NCBI GenBank assembly: GCA_021234155.1
Contig: JAJEKV010000064.1
Span: 2,108,001-2,172,000, forward strand
Reading direction: 5' to 3'
Source of the DNA: Isoetes taiwanensis
Taxonomy: Eukaryota > Streptophyta > Lycopodiopsida > Isoetales > Isoetaceae
DNA length: 64,000 bases
The notes under the pieces were generated by a model. The model made no database searches and was not told the DNA's origin. It saw only the letters and a list, made by a program, of their open reading frames with translations. How positions within the stretch are numbered: position 1 is the first letter of the stretch; the number at the start of each line of letters is the position of its first letter. The position numbers were made by a program, and so were the translations under genes. This document shows positions 33,851 to 44,660 of the stretch, piece by piece.

Positions 33851-35601
33851 CAAGTCTGCATCCTCAAGACAATTCAAGCAACCTCAAGTTGAAGAACCAA
33901 GCAAGGACTCTCATTTGAAGTATTGCAGAGAAGGATTGAAGGTCAAAATGTAGTGCAAGGCCAACATAAGGACGCTCTATGGCAAGATCAAGATTGGAAG
34001 ACCCCCTAAGAAGTAAGATATTCATTCAAGTTCTTTGGCATGATCTATACCTTGAGGAACTCCTTGACTCCAATTGCCTCCTTTTACTCACCATTACTCA
34101 AATCCAAAATGGCCTAATCTATCTCCTAGTCAAGAACAACACACACTCCATCACACATCCACTATTTCTCTAAATCCCTGTTGAAATTGGCATATTAATG
34201 GCCAATAGGGCACACTCTCTCTCTCTAAAGCAAAAGGGAGGGAGAGAAAAACACTCATTTCCATTGCAAAGTCACTTGGGGAGATTTGGTCTAAGCATTA
34301 TTAAGATTTTGTGCATATAATTATGCCACATCATCATCCACCTAACCAAAAATGCCACCTCACCATACATGTCAGCTACCATTTTGTTTTTCATCTCACA
34401 CAAGTTGTTGACTAGGAGAAAAGATTTTTGCCATGTCACCATGCCATGTCATCATCCACTCCATCAAAAGTTAGCCACCTCATGTCACATCATATTCCTT
34501 CTTTCACACATCATATTCCTTCTTCCATCTCACAAAATTTTGACTAGAGGAAAATTCTGCCAAATTACCATATGCCAAGTCATCACATGCCACGTCACTT
34601 TTGTTGCCTACCCATACCCTATACTTACCACGTGTCCAAGCTCCAAGATCATGCCATTTAAAAAGAAAAATATGAGAGAGCAATTGTTTCTTATGAACCC
34701 TTGGCTTAAGTATGATTTCATCCAATCCCAATGCGCCACGTTGCCCTGGGATTATTTTCGAAGAAGGCCTGTGGGATATTGTTCCTCCGCAAAAATTCAT
34801 TGACCTAAAGAGGTCAGGCCAAGATCCGACCTCTCTGGTGGACGGGACCATAACGATGAGGGATTTCCCAACTCCCTCCATCATTCAGATAGTGTGGCAG
34901 ATTTTGAGCTCTGATAGAACAAGAAGGCAGAATAGATGCAAGGCAAAATGAGAAAGCAAGCCATATAAAAGAAGCTATGTAAAAGAAGCGTGAATTGCAG
35001 CCATATGAAAGAAAAGTGGAATGGAGAATGTGAAAGAAGAAAAGATGGCTAAAATATGAAAAGGAGTACACAATGGAAATAAACAAAAAAAGGCAATATG
35101 AAAGTGACCAAGATAATGAAACGTGGAGCATGGAAGAGGAAAAAATGAATAAAGATATAAGGAAAGATGGGTACAAGAAACTTCTCAAGGGAGTGTTACT
35201 CAGGTCATCACCATGGGGGAAGAGGTCTCTCACCTCTCTTCCCAGGGCCTGCCATTACCCTCTCTCCATGGGACTTCCATGAGCCAAAGAGGAGGAGAAC
35301 AAGTCCCCTCAAGATATTTATAATTTTTTTGATAAATCTTGGCCATCCACTTGGCTTGATCTTGGCACTCCTTTTTTACACCTCATCAATCCTTTGTTTT
35401 TTGTCTTCTTCTTCTCCATAACCAAATTTGTCTTTTTGTTTAACAACTAACACAACTTAATATGAGCCCTTGGATTCTAACAACAAGCACAAATGAATCT
35501 GGACCCTTGATCTTCTCCCCCCCCTTTAGACCTTGATAGTGTTCTTTCATGTTGACCCCGATTTTGCCAAAAATCGGGTCAACAATTGGTCTCCGTGAAC
35601 G
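33851..35601. other. Spacer, no gene recognised
   Basis: Simple CT/GA-rich patches occur (for example 34,210-34,250) and the CATCATATTCCTTCTT word repeats near 34,490-34,530. The remaining 3' end of the LINE may extend into the first few hundred bases. No protein family or terminal repeats were identified. Confidence 0.3.
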
Positions 35602-36460
35602 TTAACACTAGACCTGTCCCATGATGGACCATTAAAGGGCATTTTGAAAGTTCACAAAAAAAATCATATAAAATCAAGAACACAAAAACTAGACAAACCC
35701 TTTCTAGGAGTTAATATATGCCAGTCATGCTTCACATAAAAAATACATAGAAATATATCAGCTCCCATTCTTGTGAGTTATGATGTAGCAAACCCAAGGG
35801 GATCAAGTACCAAAAGCTTCATGTTCACACAAAGTAAAACTGTCTTGACGAAAAGATTTTTTGATTTTTTTGGTTATAATGTTATTTTTCTACACGAGAT
35901 ATAGAGCAAGGCACAAAAAACTACATCTCAATTCGAAGTCTGTGAAGGAAAATAGAGCAATTCAAACATGACAAGGTCAAAACTGTCCCCTGCCTTCTGA
36001 GAACCAATACTGGTTCCCAGAAAGCAGTTGTGATATAAAAACAACAACTTTTAGAAGGAGATCAATTTTGAATCTAAATTTGGCATATAAGTAGTTCATG
36101 AGGTCCTCCATCCTAGAAAAATGTTTGTTGAGTTTGAATTTGATGTTTTGACTTTCACTTCTATTTTCAATTTTAGGGAATATACAAATGGATAGCATTG
36201 CTATATATGTCTCTAGGTTGTGCTCCAAAAAATCATATTATGAAAGTTTATAAGGATATGAAACCAACGGAAAAACAAGCTCATGGAAAGAGCAAAAGAC
36301 ATGGCAAAAACAAATCAAAAACGATATCTTTACCTGCCCATTACTGGTCCATAGTTCATTCAAAAATTGATAATATCCTTATGTTAGTCCATTTCAAGTT
36401 GAGTTTTGGGGCATGAGTAGCTCTTGGATCACTCTGTTCATAAAAAATATTTGTTGTTCA

Positions 36461-36497
36461 TTTGTTATTCTATTCTATTCTATTCTATTCTATTATC
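36461..36497. repeat. (TTCTA)n microsatellite
   Basis: About seven uninterrupted copies of a TATTC/TTCTA pentamer inside the TTAA-flanked element. A related TATTC-rich stretch lies just outside its right end (38,493-38,537). Confidence 0.8.
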
Positions 36498-37785
36498 TTG
36501 AGGATTGTACTAGAATAGATAGTATCAATTATATTATAGTGACTTTACAAAATCACATCCTCAAAATATCTCATGTCAAGGAATCAATGCAAAAAGAGCC
36601 AAGGAAAAATATGAAAATTTTTTACTAAAAAAAAATCAAGATAGACTGCTATCTGCAGACCAGTTGTAGACCATCATTGGTCCCAATGACTGAAAGTTTA
36701 AAAATCATTAATGGTGCCACCTTAATCAATTTTGATCTAAACTTTCACCTATAGTTTATTTGTATGATTCTCTATACAAAATTAATTGATTAGGTTAGAT
36801 TGCATAATTTAAAGGTAAGGTTGAAGCACAAAAAATTGAGAATTTATGGGATATTTATGACCAATTGAAAAACCTTAGAAATAAGATGTTATTTTAACAT
36901 GCAACTAGGGATTTCTATTGCCAAGAAAGGTTTGCATCCATAAAAAATATAATATACATGAAAGATAACCTACATGTAATATTATTCTACTTGGATGACA
37001 ATGCTTTATAGCAGTACTTAACACAGATGAAGTTTATGCTAGTAAGAAATAAGCAGATTTTAGGGTTTTTTTTTTCAATAGGACCATACAATCTATATAA
37101 GAGATCTCTATATATGTCATTTCTTAGATTTTGAACTATCTTAAAGGCATATTAGGGAAAAAGTAATGTCTCTTTCTATAAACCAAAGAAGCATATATGA
37201 AATGTTATGTGGTCTTTTATATATTGTCATTTAAACTTCACAATATCCAATTGAATTCATCAATAAACATCACGAACTATAATCATTGTGGAGTTTTGGA
37301 CCTATAATTGTGGAGTTGACTCAACTTTTTATGCTCTAATGTGTTAATCCGGCTGCTGTACATCATGTTTGAATTCCAAAAATTGCATGGTTATACCCTA
37401 GTTACACTATATGTAAGTTGATAAGAGTTATGTTCTACGTAGATATAAATAGAATACATCAATTTTACCCACATGGCATTATGGATGGTTGTTATTGGAG
37501 CATTTTAACATATACTTTTGTTCAAAATTTTGTATAGTAGATTCTTTTAGTAAATATTGAGGTTAACGTGACTTATGAACACTCCAAAAAATCATGAAAC
37601 TATAGTTCGGATAGTTAGCGACTCATGGCCACAAGAATTAAGTCAAAACTTGTTATAATGAGAGAGAGAGAGAATTCTTCAACCTCAAGTAGCTTTTTTG
37701 ACCAAAATAGGGTTTGGCGGCTTCCACCGATGTCAGATGATAGCAAGAAGACATGGGATACATAAAACTCAACGTGTTCTATGAT

Positions 37786-38190
37786 AAAGGTAAGATAAGA
37801 TAAGATAAGATAAGATAGATTTTTATCGTCCGCGAAAACCCAAAGGGTTATGGGACCCATACAAGAAAAGGGGGCAGAAGCCCAAAAAATACCAAAGATG
37901 GGGCACAAGCCCGATCACCATGACAAAGGAAAAATATGAACATAACAAAACATAACATCAATGATAATAAGTGTGCAAACACATGCATATGAGCTAAACA
38001 TAACCAAACCATGGGTTCTGAGGCCACTGATCTCGGACGATCGCTGTGCCTCCCCGGTACACTGCCCATTTCCGCTGGAGTCTAGCCTCTCGCACCTTAC
38101 ATAGCTCCTGGCGTCGTCTGGTCAGCTGGAGCGGAGAGAGATCCTCCTGAACTGAGAACTGGGTGTCTTTCAGATGACTTCCATGCTGAA
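37786..38190 (-). mobile_element. LINE 3' end with (AAGAT)n tail, 5'-truncated
   Basis: On the minus strand the sequence ends GGACGATAAAAATCT and then four or more ATCTT pentamers, the usual 3' tail of plant LINEs. Upstream are GTGCCCC...CTTTGG...CTTCTGCCCCC and the word AGACGACGCCAGGAGCTATG, typical of the C-terminal/3' untranslated part. It is nested in the TTAA-flanked element. No reverse transcriptase remains. Confidence 0.55.
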
Positions 38191-38490
38191 AGCAAATACC
38201 TCCAACTTTGGCAAGGTTTAGGTCACTTTATGCTAGAAATAGGCAATTTTAGACTGGTGCAGAACTGCTAAATTCTCAAATGTTTGAGCAATCACCACAA
38301 GGTATAAATGACCCCATTGGTCTTGAAATTCTCAGAATTCATTAAGAAACAAGCGAAGACTCAAATGATGGTGGTATATTATAAAATTGGAATTTTTTTC
38401 GTGAGTTACATGGGTTTAAGTAGCAGAGGTCATGTGGGTCAGTTCTAGTCCATGGATCAGGAATGGTCCCAGGGATAGGTCTAGTGTTAA

Positions 38491-39625
38491 CAAATCTATT
38501 CTATTTTATTTTATTCTATTTTATTCTATCCTATTCTTTGAAAGCAGAGAATTTAAAAAAAAAAAATTTGAGAATCATTAAATGTTGAAACAAGTATTGA
38601 GCAAATATTGGATATAATATATTAAAACAAACAAGGTGCTTGCGCACGGAGGGTTGCCCCTGATGATTCAAGAGTGTGTTTGCATGTCTTTTATTTGGTT
38701 GTTTCATGGATTTTTTAGTATGGGGCCTTTTGAATGGTATTCTTGCTCCAGAAGCCAGAGTTATTTCAAATAGTAGACTGTCCCAAAACTCTTGATAAAT
38801 TCCTCACTTCATTTCCTCTGGATTCCAAAGCACAGCAGAAAAATAGCACAGGGTTGTAAATATTGGATTTAGAAAATAAGTTCATTGCAGACAGAATCGT
38901 GACAATGGATTTGGCTGGCATGAGAACATGGCATAGGGTTGTCCACTCCATCCGCCCCTCCTGTGCACACTTTGCAGAGTAGGTTGAAGAGTGTTGGGAC
39001 CTGACTGTAGCCCGTCGGATGCATAGCCAAAGGGGCTATTCCTGGGTTACATCTCCCCAGTTCCGATGGGGCAGGTAGGGATCGCTCCCACCAGAGATCT
39101 CCATGCTGACTCAAGGTGACTAGAGGGCCATTGCCCTTATTCGACTTAACCCACTGGAAAGTGAACACCACTCCACGGGTGTCGAGCCCATGCCTTACCC
39201 ACACTCAGTGGCAAGCCATTAGACCTAGTCTACATTGATCCCCGGTAGACTTTACACACCAGAGGGATCGGTCAAGAGTCAGAACACGAACCTCCTTCTG
39301 AGCCAGTCTGGCCCCTTCAAGCACAATTTCATTAAAATGAGAAATTTCGTGATTCCAATTAGGAACGAAAATCATTTTCAGTCCATTTTATGCCAATTTT
39401 TTGAGCAATTATGGCGCCATTTAGAAAAAATATGCCTCTAAAACGTCATTTATTGGCGCCATTAAAAATACTAACAGTGCATATAAAGAAGCTAAAGAAA
39501 CACAACTTCTCAAAATTAGTTAAAAATTCCAAATTCATAGATTTTCATATCAAAAAATTTGCCACAACACGCAAGGACTCGAAAGAGAGAGTCTGTTTAC
39601 AAAAGGATTATTGTACAATTTAAAT
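38491..39625. other. Spacer to the left of region B, no gene recognised
   Basis: Contains a short pentamer repeat, then unique sequence. From about 39,405 to 39,470 two ATGGCGCCATTTA-type half palindromes appear, so element B probably reaches at least to this point. Confidence 0.3.
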
Positions 39626-40910
39626 TACAATCACACAAAATTCGTGGTTCCAAGATCGGGATCAGTTCCGTGATCGTGATCGGGTTCCACATCGAGCAGG
39701 TTCCGTATTGCCGTGGTGGCTAGAAGAAGCAACCATAGGATCTCCCCGAAAAGCTCTCGAACGCCGCGGGCGTTGAAATTGGGATCACTAAGAAAGTCCA
39801 GATCGAATTGTGTGTTCTTGATCACATCATAGTCCACATCGGGTGGAGCTTGAGGGCATCTCCGGATTAGGTGGATCTACGCCTTCTTCAACAACAAAGA
39901 CCTTTTGTCTCAGAGGAACCGCTGCGATGATAGGATTCAAGAGGGCGGTCAAGCCTATCAAGAATCCCCTTAGGCAATCCCGCTTAACCGGTCACTTTCG
40001 AACACAATGCAAAATCTCTTATTCATCAATGAAGCCCGCCAAAAGAACCACGGGAGAAGTAATCAAACACCCGGTCCCTCGGCGGTACCATTTTTCGCGA
40101 CGAGGTAGGAACATGTGGCGTGCCCCACCTGGTTTCTCATGATTATGTCCCCCGGCAAGCCTTGCCACCGTAGACGGACCTGCTGTTGCGAGCTTTCCCC
40201 GCCATAGCCTCGCTCTCCACCTCTTCGCCTTCTTCGTTAGGGGCATGTGAACCGGTGGCGCTTCTTGAGGATGATCGTTGAAGGGGAATTTGAGGTCAAT
40301 TTCATCGACAGGATGACCTGCAATGGGCACGAATTTTTTTGTGGCATACACCGGTGCATGGACCTCCGAACTCCGGGCAAAGCGGATTTTTGTATTCGCC
40401 CCTCATACGTGCCAATAAAAACTCGGATCCGGAATCCGGATCATCCAACACGATGAAATCAAAAAGTTATGCTCGGCCTTGCAAAGACCACTATCCATAA
40501 AGAATCAGCTGTGGCGTTCTTTCACAACCGTATTAAAGAAATTAGATAGTGTGGTTTTGTCCCACATTGGAAATATGCCTCTAGTGTCCGTGGCAATCAA
40601 GGATGCCGGCACATGGAGTGCAAACAACTTGCCCCCGCCGTCGTTAGTTCAACTTCGCAACGGAAGTCTTCAGTATCCTCTCTCTGCAAGACAGCATTGC
40701 GTATGAATCTTGCCAAGGCTGGTGGCACGCTATCAAAACGCCTTCCTTGCCCACTCCGGTTTCAACCCACTTACTATGCAAGGTGGCCATGGAAATGAGG
40801 TCGATATCCTCGGTTCCCAAGACGGCAAAGATCGAGATCAATGAAGGATTTGAACTTCCTGAAAAGTTATCCTTCACGTATTCAAAAATCTCCTTCTTCA
40901 AGAAAGATAT
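39626..40910 (-). pseudogene. Element B gene, C-terminal part with weak methylase-like features
   Basis: Minus-strand fragments read TLHSKWVETGVGKEGVLIAC, GLCKAEHNFLISSCW (a position where adenine methylases have DPPW; here SSCW), ANTKIRFARSSEVHAPVYAT and KKFVPIAGHPVDEIDLKFPF followed by NDHPQEAPP. Composition is protein-like with frame changes every 100-300 bases. The methylase idea is an inference from the layout (ParB-like domain, linker, methylase-like end, as in element A) and not from an intact motif. Confidence 0.35.
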
Positions 40911-41248
40911 GGATCTTAGTGTCTTTGCCCTTGCCTTGAAGAATTGCTTACCAGATAATCACCGGTGACCTTGACGAAGGTCTTCCCATCCAGCACTTCC
41001 TGGAACAAAACCCGACAGTCTTCGTAGTCGAGACCCCTCATGCACCTCAGGTAGGTCTGACTGAAGTAGTCATGATCTTTTGCCCAGTTACAAGTAATAG
41101 TTTGTCCCTTGTTATCTTGCAGCTTGCAAGATTTCCACAAGTTCCATAGGGACATGAATAACCGAAAAATATCCTCCGCATGAAGACCCACCGTTGAAAT
41201 CTTTTGATGCTTACCACGCATGGTAACTTCAGCCAAAGCCGATAATAA
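40911..41248 (-). pseudogene. Element B gene, exon after the palindromic intron
   Basis: It begins at an acceptor (GTTTCCAG) with LLSALAEVTMRGKHQKIS, then FRLFMSLWNLWKSCKLQDNK and YLRCMRGLDYEDCRVLFQEV. It stays open for about 110 codons. No known domain is recognised. It is the best preserved exon of the region B gene after the ParB-like exon. Confidence 0.45.
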
Positions 41249-41426
41249 CTGGAAACAACAAGAAGTTAGCCTTGAATGACATTTAATGAGCAAATGGCGT
41301 CGCGGCGCCATTTAGTGAAGAAGTGAAGCCACGGCTTATTTATCGAGCAAAAATGCCGCCACGGCGCCATTTCCTCACTAAATGGGGGCGCCATTTGCTA
41401 ATCTTGCCAACAATTACAATATGTAC
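41249..41426 (-). repeat. Short intron packed with GGCGCC palindromes
   Basis: Donor GTACAT (41426) and acceptor TTTCCAG (41249) bound 178 bases. Inside are AAATGGCGTCGCGGCGCCAT (41292-41314), a degenerate copy at 41349-41372 and another at 41379-41396. All are variants of ATGGCGCCATGGCGCCAT. It follows the ParB-like exon, the same relative place as the palindromic intron 16225-16662 in element A, but with an unrelated palindrome sequence. Confidence 0.65.
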
Positions 41427-42045
41427 CTTGTATGGTTCTGAGTGTGACTGCCCGCGTCCCGATGGATCAGGCTTCCCGCATAAAGCATATTGCTGCCGCA
41501 GGTGGGTTATGTTATCAATGAATGGCTCTTTGAAAATAGTCTTCGCAGTGATATCATTGACTTCACAACTGAGCCGCAGGCATTCCTATTCATTGACTGT
41601 GCCAGATAACACTCGGCAATTCCGTTGAAGATAAATCTTTGACATTTGCTCTTGGGACTTTCTTCAGGCCGAAGTCTTCTACATACAAGCCGAAAGACCA
41701 TAACGAATGATTGCCATTCACTATATAATAGTGCATCCCCATGAGGTCATCCTCGGTTTTCCAAGCGACCAGTTTGTTTGTGAGGGGATTGAATGGAATC
41801 ACATCAGCGGGAGTGAACACTGGATGTGGGTCTCTCTGAAAGGACTCCACTAACGTTTTGACGTGCTCCATATTCCTTGGTCTAGATGTCAAATTTGCTG
41901 GCCCTTGATATAATTTGAACACGCCTATTTTTTTTTTTTGTAAATGTGACACCCGTGAGGAAACAGATGCCTTGGATCGTAGAATTTTATTCAGTTGTAT
42001 TCTCTCTGCCGTCTTTTCCTCTTGACCTTTCCACCTTAAGATTTG
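41427..42045 (-). pseudogene. ParB-like nuclease-fold domain, element B copy
   Basis: The minus strand reads KKIGVFKLYQGPANLTSRPR, HVKTLVESFQRDPHPVF, then TPADVIPFNPLTNKLVAWKT, EDDLMGMHYYIVNGNHSLWS and GLYVEDFGLKKVPRANV. The VNGNHS box, about 35 residues after the ADVIPFN strand, is the ParB/sulfiredoxin-like signature (V-x-G-x-H). It then shifts frame into ITHLRQQYALCGKPDPSGRG and ends at a donor. This copy is better preserved than that in element A and is open for about 120 codons. Function is unknown; DNA or nucleotide binding is a family-level expectation only. Confidence 0.6.
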
Positions 42046-42620
42046 CAGGCACCTCTAGCAAGTGCCGAGCTATTCTTAATGTCACTTCTTTGGCTCTCGA
42101 CTTCTTAATAGGGACCCTTTTGGCGGTGTGTCCGTAGGATCCTCGCTATACCTTGGGCTCCTGAGGTTCACCACCACTTCTAGGACTTCCAAGCCAGGAC
42201 TAGGTGTCCGAAGTCATTCTCCTTTGTTTTTAGGTGTCCTCTCCTTCTCGTGAGGTCTCCAGCCGGTGCTTCTTCTTCTTTTTTTCCCATCAATTTCCTC
42301 CTGTCTCCACTTCCTGTCCCTCCTTTTCCTCTCGCCTTTCCCTTCCTTTCGCCCCTTGCCTTCCCTATCCTTTTGTTTCATTTCCTTTTCTTTTCCTTCT
42401 TTTCCTTCTTTTTCTTTCTTTTCTTTCTCTTCCTTCTCTTCCTCTTCCTTCTCTTCCTTTTCCTTCGCTTTGCTTCTTTTCCTTCTTTTCCTTTATCCGG
42501 ATCTTTGTGATCCTTTCTCTTAACTTTCCTCTTGCCCGCCGCCTTTCCTTCCTCGGTTTTCGGCCGACATCCTCAAGATGAGGAGTCTTTGTCGGCCAAC
42601 AGGTGTCTCCTTAGTAGTTT
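42046..42620 (-). pseudogene. Element B gene, Lys/Glu-rich linker exon
   Basis: On the minus strand 42,270-42,520 is a long run of AAG/GAA/AGG codons giving a Lys/Glu/Arg-rich low-complexity linker. It is followed by GDLTRRRTPKNKGE and a Pro-rich piece (RSPRYSEDPTDTPPKGS). It leads into the ParB-like exon with only small breaks. The plus-strand Phe/Ser/Leu frames here are shadows of this composition. Confidence 0.45.
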
Positions 42621-42699
42621 GTCTTGTCTTCTTCTTTGCTAACGGTTTTAGCGGGCCCGTGTCCACAATGGCGGGTAGTTTCGGCTGGCTAATGCCTTA

Positions 42700-43230
42700 A
42701 CAACTAATGAAGGCGAAGTTTTTCAATTCGTTCATCCGATTGCGAAGAATCATAAAGCCCCTCAAGATTTCTTGTGGGTTTTGATGTCGGCTTCTTCAAA
42801 GTCTGTTATGCGACGGCAAATAGCTTCAAATTTTGCTTCTTCTCAGAACCAGCTACATTTGCAATGCTAGCGTACATTCATTGGGATCATAAAACTTCCG
42901 GTCCACATAGTAGACAATTATTCTATGCTCGCAAAGTATCCTCTGCACCACCCGGATCCATTCGCCGCGGACCGCTCTTGACAACCATCTTCATGTGGAC
43001 CGTGATACCCGGCTGGTAAATTCCAAGTTTCGGTCCGTCTCTCTTATAAGGAGGCAGCTCTCTTCCGGCAGATCTCCTTCGAGCCTGTAGCGCAAGAGAG
43101 GGGCTCACCCGCGTACTTCCATGCACCGCACGCCTATCGCGATGATAGTCCTGGGTCGGATTGAAATTGTGTTTCCGCACGCAAGATAGCCGCAACAAAG
43201 GGGCATCGCGAACAAAGAGGCATCGATAAA
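42700..43230 (-). pseudogene. Element B gene, N-terminal fragments
   Basis: Minus-strand pieces read REVRGFEPLSC-like and RELPPYKRDGPKLGIYQPG, then VVQRILCEHRIIVYYVDRKF ending YDPNECTLALQ. They look like protein but are in different frames and match no family I know. They precede the charged linker. Confidence 0.35.
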
Positions 43231-43239
43231 TGGTTTTAA

Positions 43240-43760
43240 CAAGCGTGGTGACAATCGGTTGTGGTAGGGCAAATGGCCAGGCGGGCCATTTGCATCCGGA
43301 AGTCTAGTGCATAATCACATGAAAGCAGCCAGTATGCATATCCATGCATTTGTCGTAGAGGCCTCACCCAGCCCCAGCCCTCCCCCTTCGCAATATTCAA
43401 GAAGATGGTTCAAGGAGAGTGGCTCGACCGGGTGGAGGCACCACTCGTAGGAGAGAGCACTACAGAATGCAACACAATAAAAAGCAAGCTACCTCGGAAC
43501 TGAACTCGGATGCAAATGGCGCCATTGCTTAGTCGTCTGGTTTTAACAAGCAGGCAGACCAGACGACCATTTGCATCCGAGTTCAGTGCATAAGCAAATG
43601 GAAGCAGTTAGAATGCATTTCCCTGCGTTTGGTCGCAGAGGCCTCCACCCAGTCCGAGCCCCTCCCCTTCCAAATATTCGCGGAAGATGGTTGGAAGGAG
43701 AGTGGCTCTGACTGGGTCGAGGCACCTGCGATTTGTAGGAGAATAATATGCGAATGACTC
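43240..43760. repeat. Two ~270 bp direct repeats, each with a GCCTCCACCC foldback
   Basis: The segment CCATTTGCATCCG...AGTGCATAA...GCATTT...GTCGNAGAGGCCT occurs at about 43,283 and 43,563. Each copy ends in a foldback (43360-43440 and 43640-43724) with arms GAGGCCTCACCCAG/GGGTGGAGGC and an AATATTC centre. The same foldback family is in region A (12895-12981 and others). Confidence 0.7.
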
Positions 43761-43790
43761 CATTAGTGTTAATGGACTGGACGCAGATAA

Positions 43791-44080
43791 AAATGGCGCC
43801 ATGGCGCCATTTGCCAACAACAAGTCCCAAATGCATGCTAATAGACATCATGGCGCCATTTGCCAACAACAAGGCCCTATGGTAAGCTAATAGACATCAA
43901 ATGGCGCCATGGCGCCATTTGCCAACAACAAGGCCCTGTGGTAAGCAACCAAGCATCCTAAAGTAAGTTGACTCCTAAAGTGCACTCAGGCATCCAAATG
44001 GCGCCATGGCGCCATTTGTCAACTATAAGACCCTAAACTGGCTACCAGGCATCTAAATGGCGCGGTGGCGCCATTTAGCC
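43791..44080. repeat. Array of ATGGCGCCATGGCGCCAT palindromes
   Basis: Perfect 22-base palindromes (AAATGGCGCC + its complement, overlapping at the ATG/CAT centre) lie at 43791-43812, 43899-43920 and 43996-44017, with a half copy near 43850 and a variant at 44056-44077. Between them GCCAACAACAAGGCCC and GGTAAGCTAATAGACATC repeat with a ~54 bp or ~108 bp period. Further single copies occur at 43515, 44248 and in the 41.3 kb intron. Confidence 0.8.
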
Positions 44081-44289
44081 CAAACAAAACAATGCAAGTA
44101 GATGACATACATGTCCCTAGAGGTGCGCTAGCCGCTGTCTCCACATTCTGAGGAGCTCCAGAATTGTCGATTTCCATTTCGAGCGCCTTGAATTTGGTCC
44201 GAAAACTGGTGTGTAGCTTGATGTGTTGAGGCGCTGAACTGTGGGGAAATGGCGCCAGAAAACACGGGAAAAAAAGGACGAAAAGGGGT

Positions 44290-44660
44290 TGCTTTAGGCG
44301 CTGGGCGCTAGGCGCTGGCGGCTAGGCGCTGGGCGCTGGCGGCTAAGGTCGAGGCGCTAGGAGCTGGAATCGAAAACGAAAAAACCGAATGAGAAGCTTC
44401 AGAAAAACAATTAGGCATAAGAAACTTTTGCCGCTCGCCTTTCTGCACTCACACAGCGGCCAACTACGGCCCCGGGTCGCCAGCGCCATGCCCCGCCCAA
44501 ATGCCCCATGCCCGCCCATGCCCGCGGGCGTCCAGCGCCTATGCCCCGCCAGCCGCCCATGCCCGCCTATCCGTATACCAGCGCCTATGCCGGCCAGATT
44601 GCTGCATCGCGTGGTCCAGCGCCCATGCCCGCCATACAATTTGAAATTTGAAATTCGAAT
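44290..44660. repeat. GGCGCTAGGCGCTGG and GCCCATGCCCGCC minisatellites
   Basis: GGCGCTGGGCGCTAGGCGCTGG words fill 44,298-44,350; GCCCATGCCCGC and AGCGCCTATGCC words fill 44,485-44,635. A third repeat, TTGGCGCTTTCTTCTTGGC, follows at 45,055-45,135. All lie between the divergent ParB-like and DUF7869-type genes of element B, where promoters would be expected. Confidence 0.65.

Larger units (their letters stand above)
35602..38490. mobile_element. 2.9 kb inverted-repeat element flanked by TTAA
   Basis: The left end is TTAA (35602-35605) + CACTAGACCTGTCCC; the right end is the complement, GGGATAGGTCTAGTG + TTAA (38487-38490). The inverted repeat is 15 bases with one mismatch and continues weakly (GGACCATT on both sides). 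TTAA on both sides suits a piggyBac-like target; CACTA at the tips suits a CACTA-like end. The interior encodes no transposase, so it is non-autonomous. It contains simple repeats and a nested LINE tail. Confidence 0.6.

Noticed and set aside
42234-42581. Phe/Ser/Leu-rich plus-strand frames near 42.3-42.5 kb
   Set aside because: Complement of the Lys/Glu-rich linker of the minus-strand element B gene.
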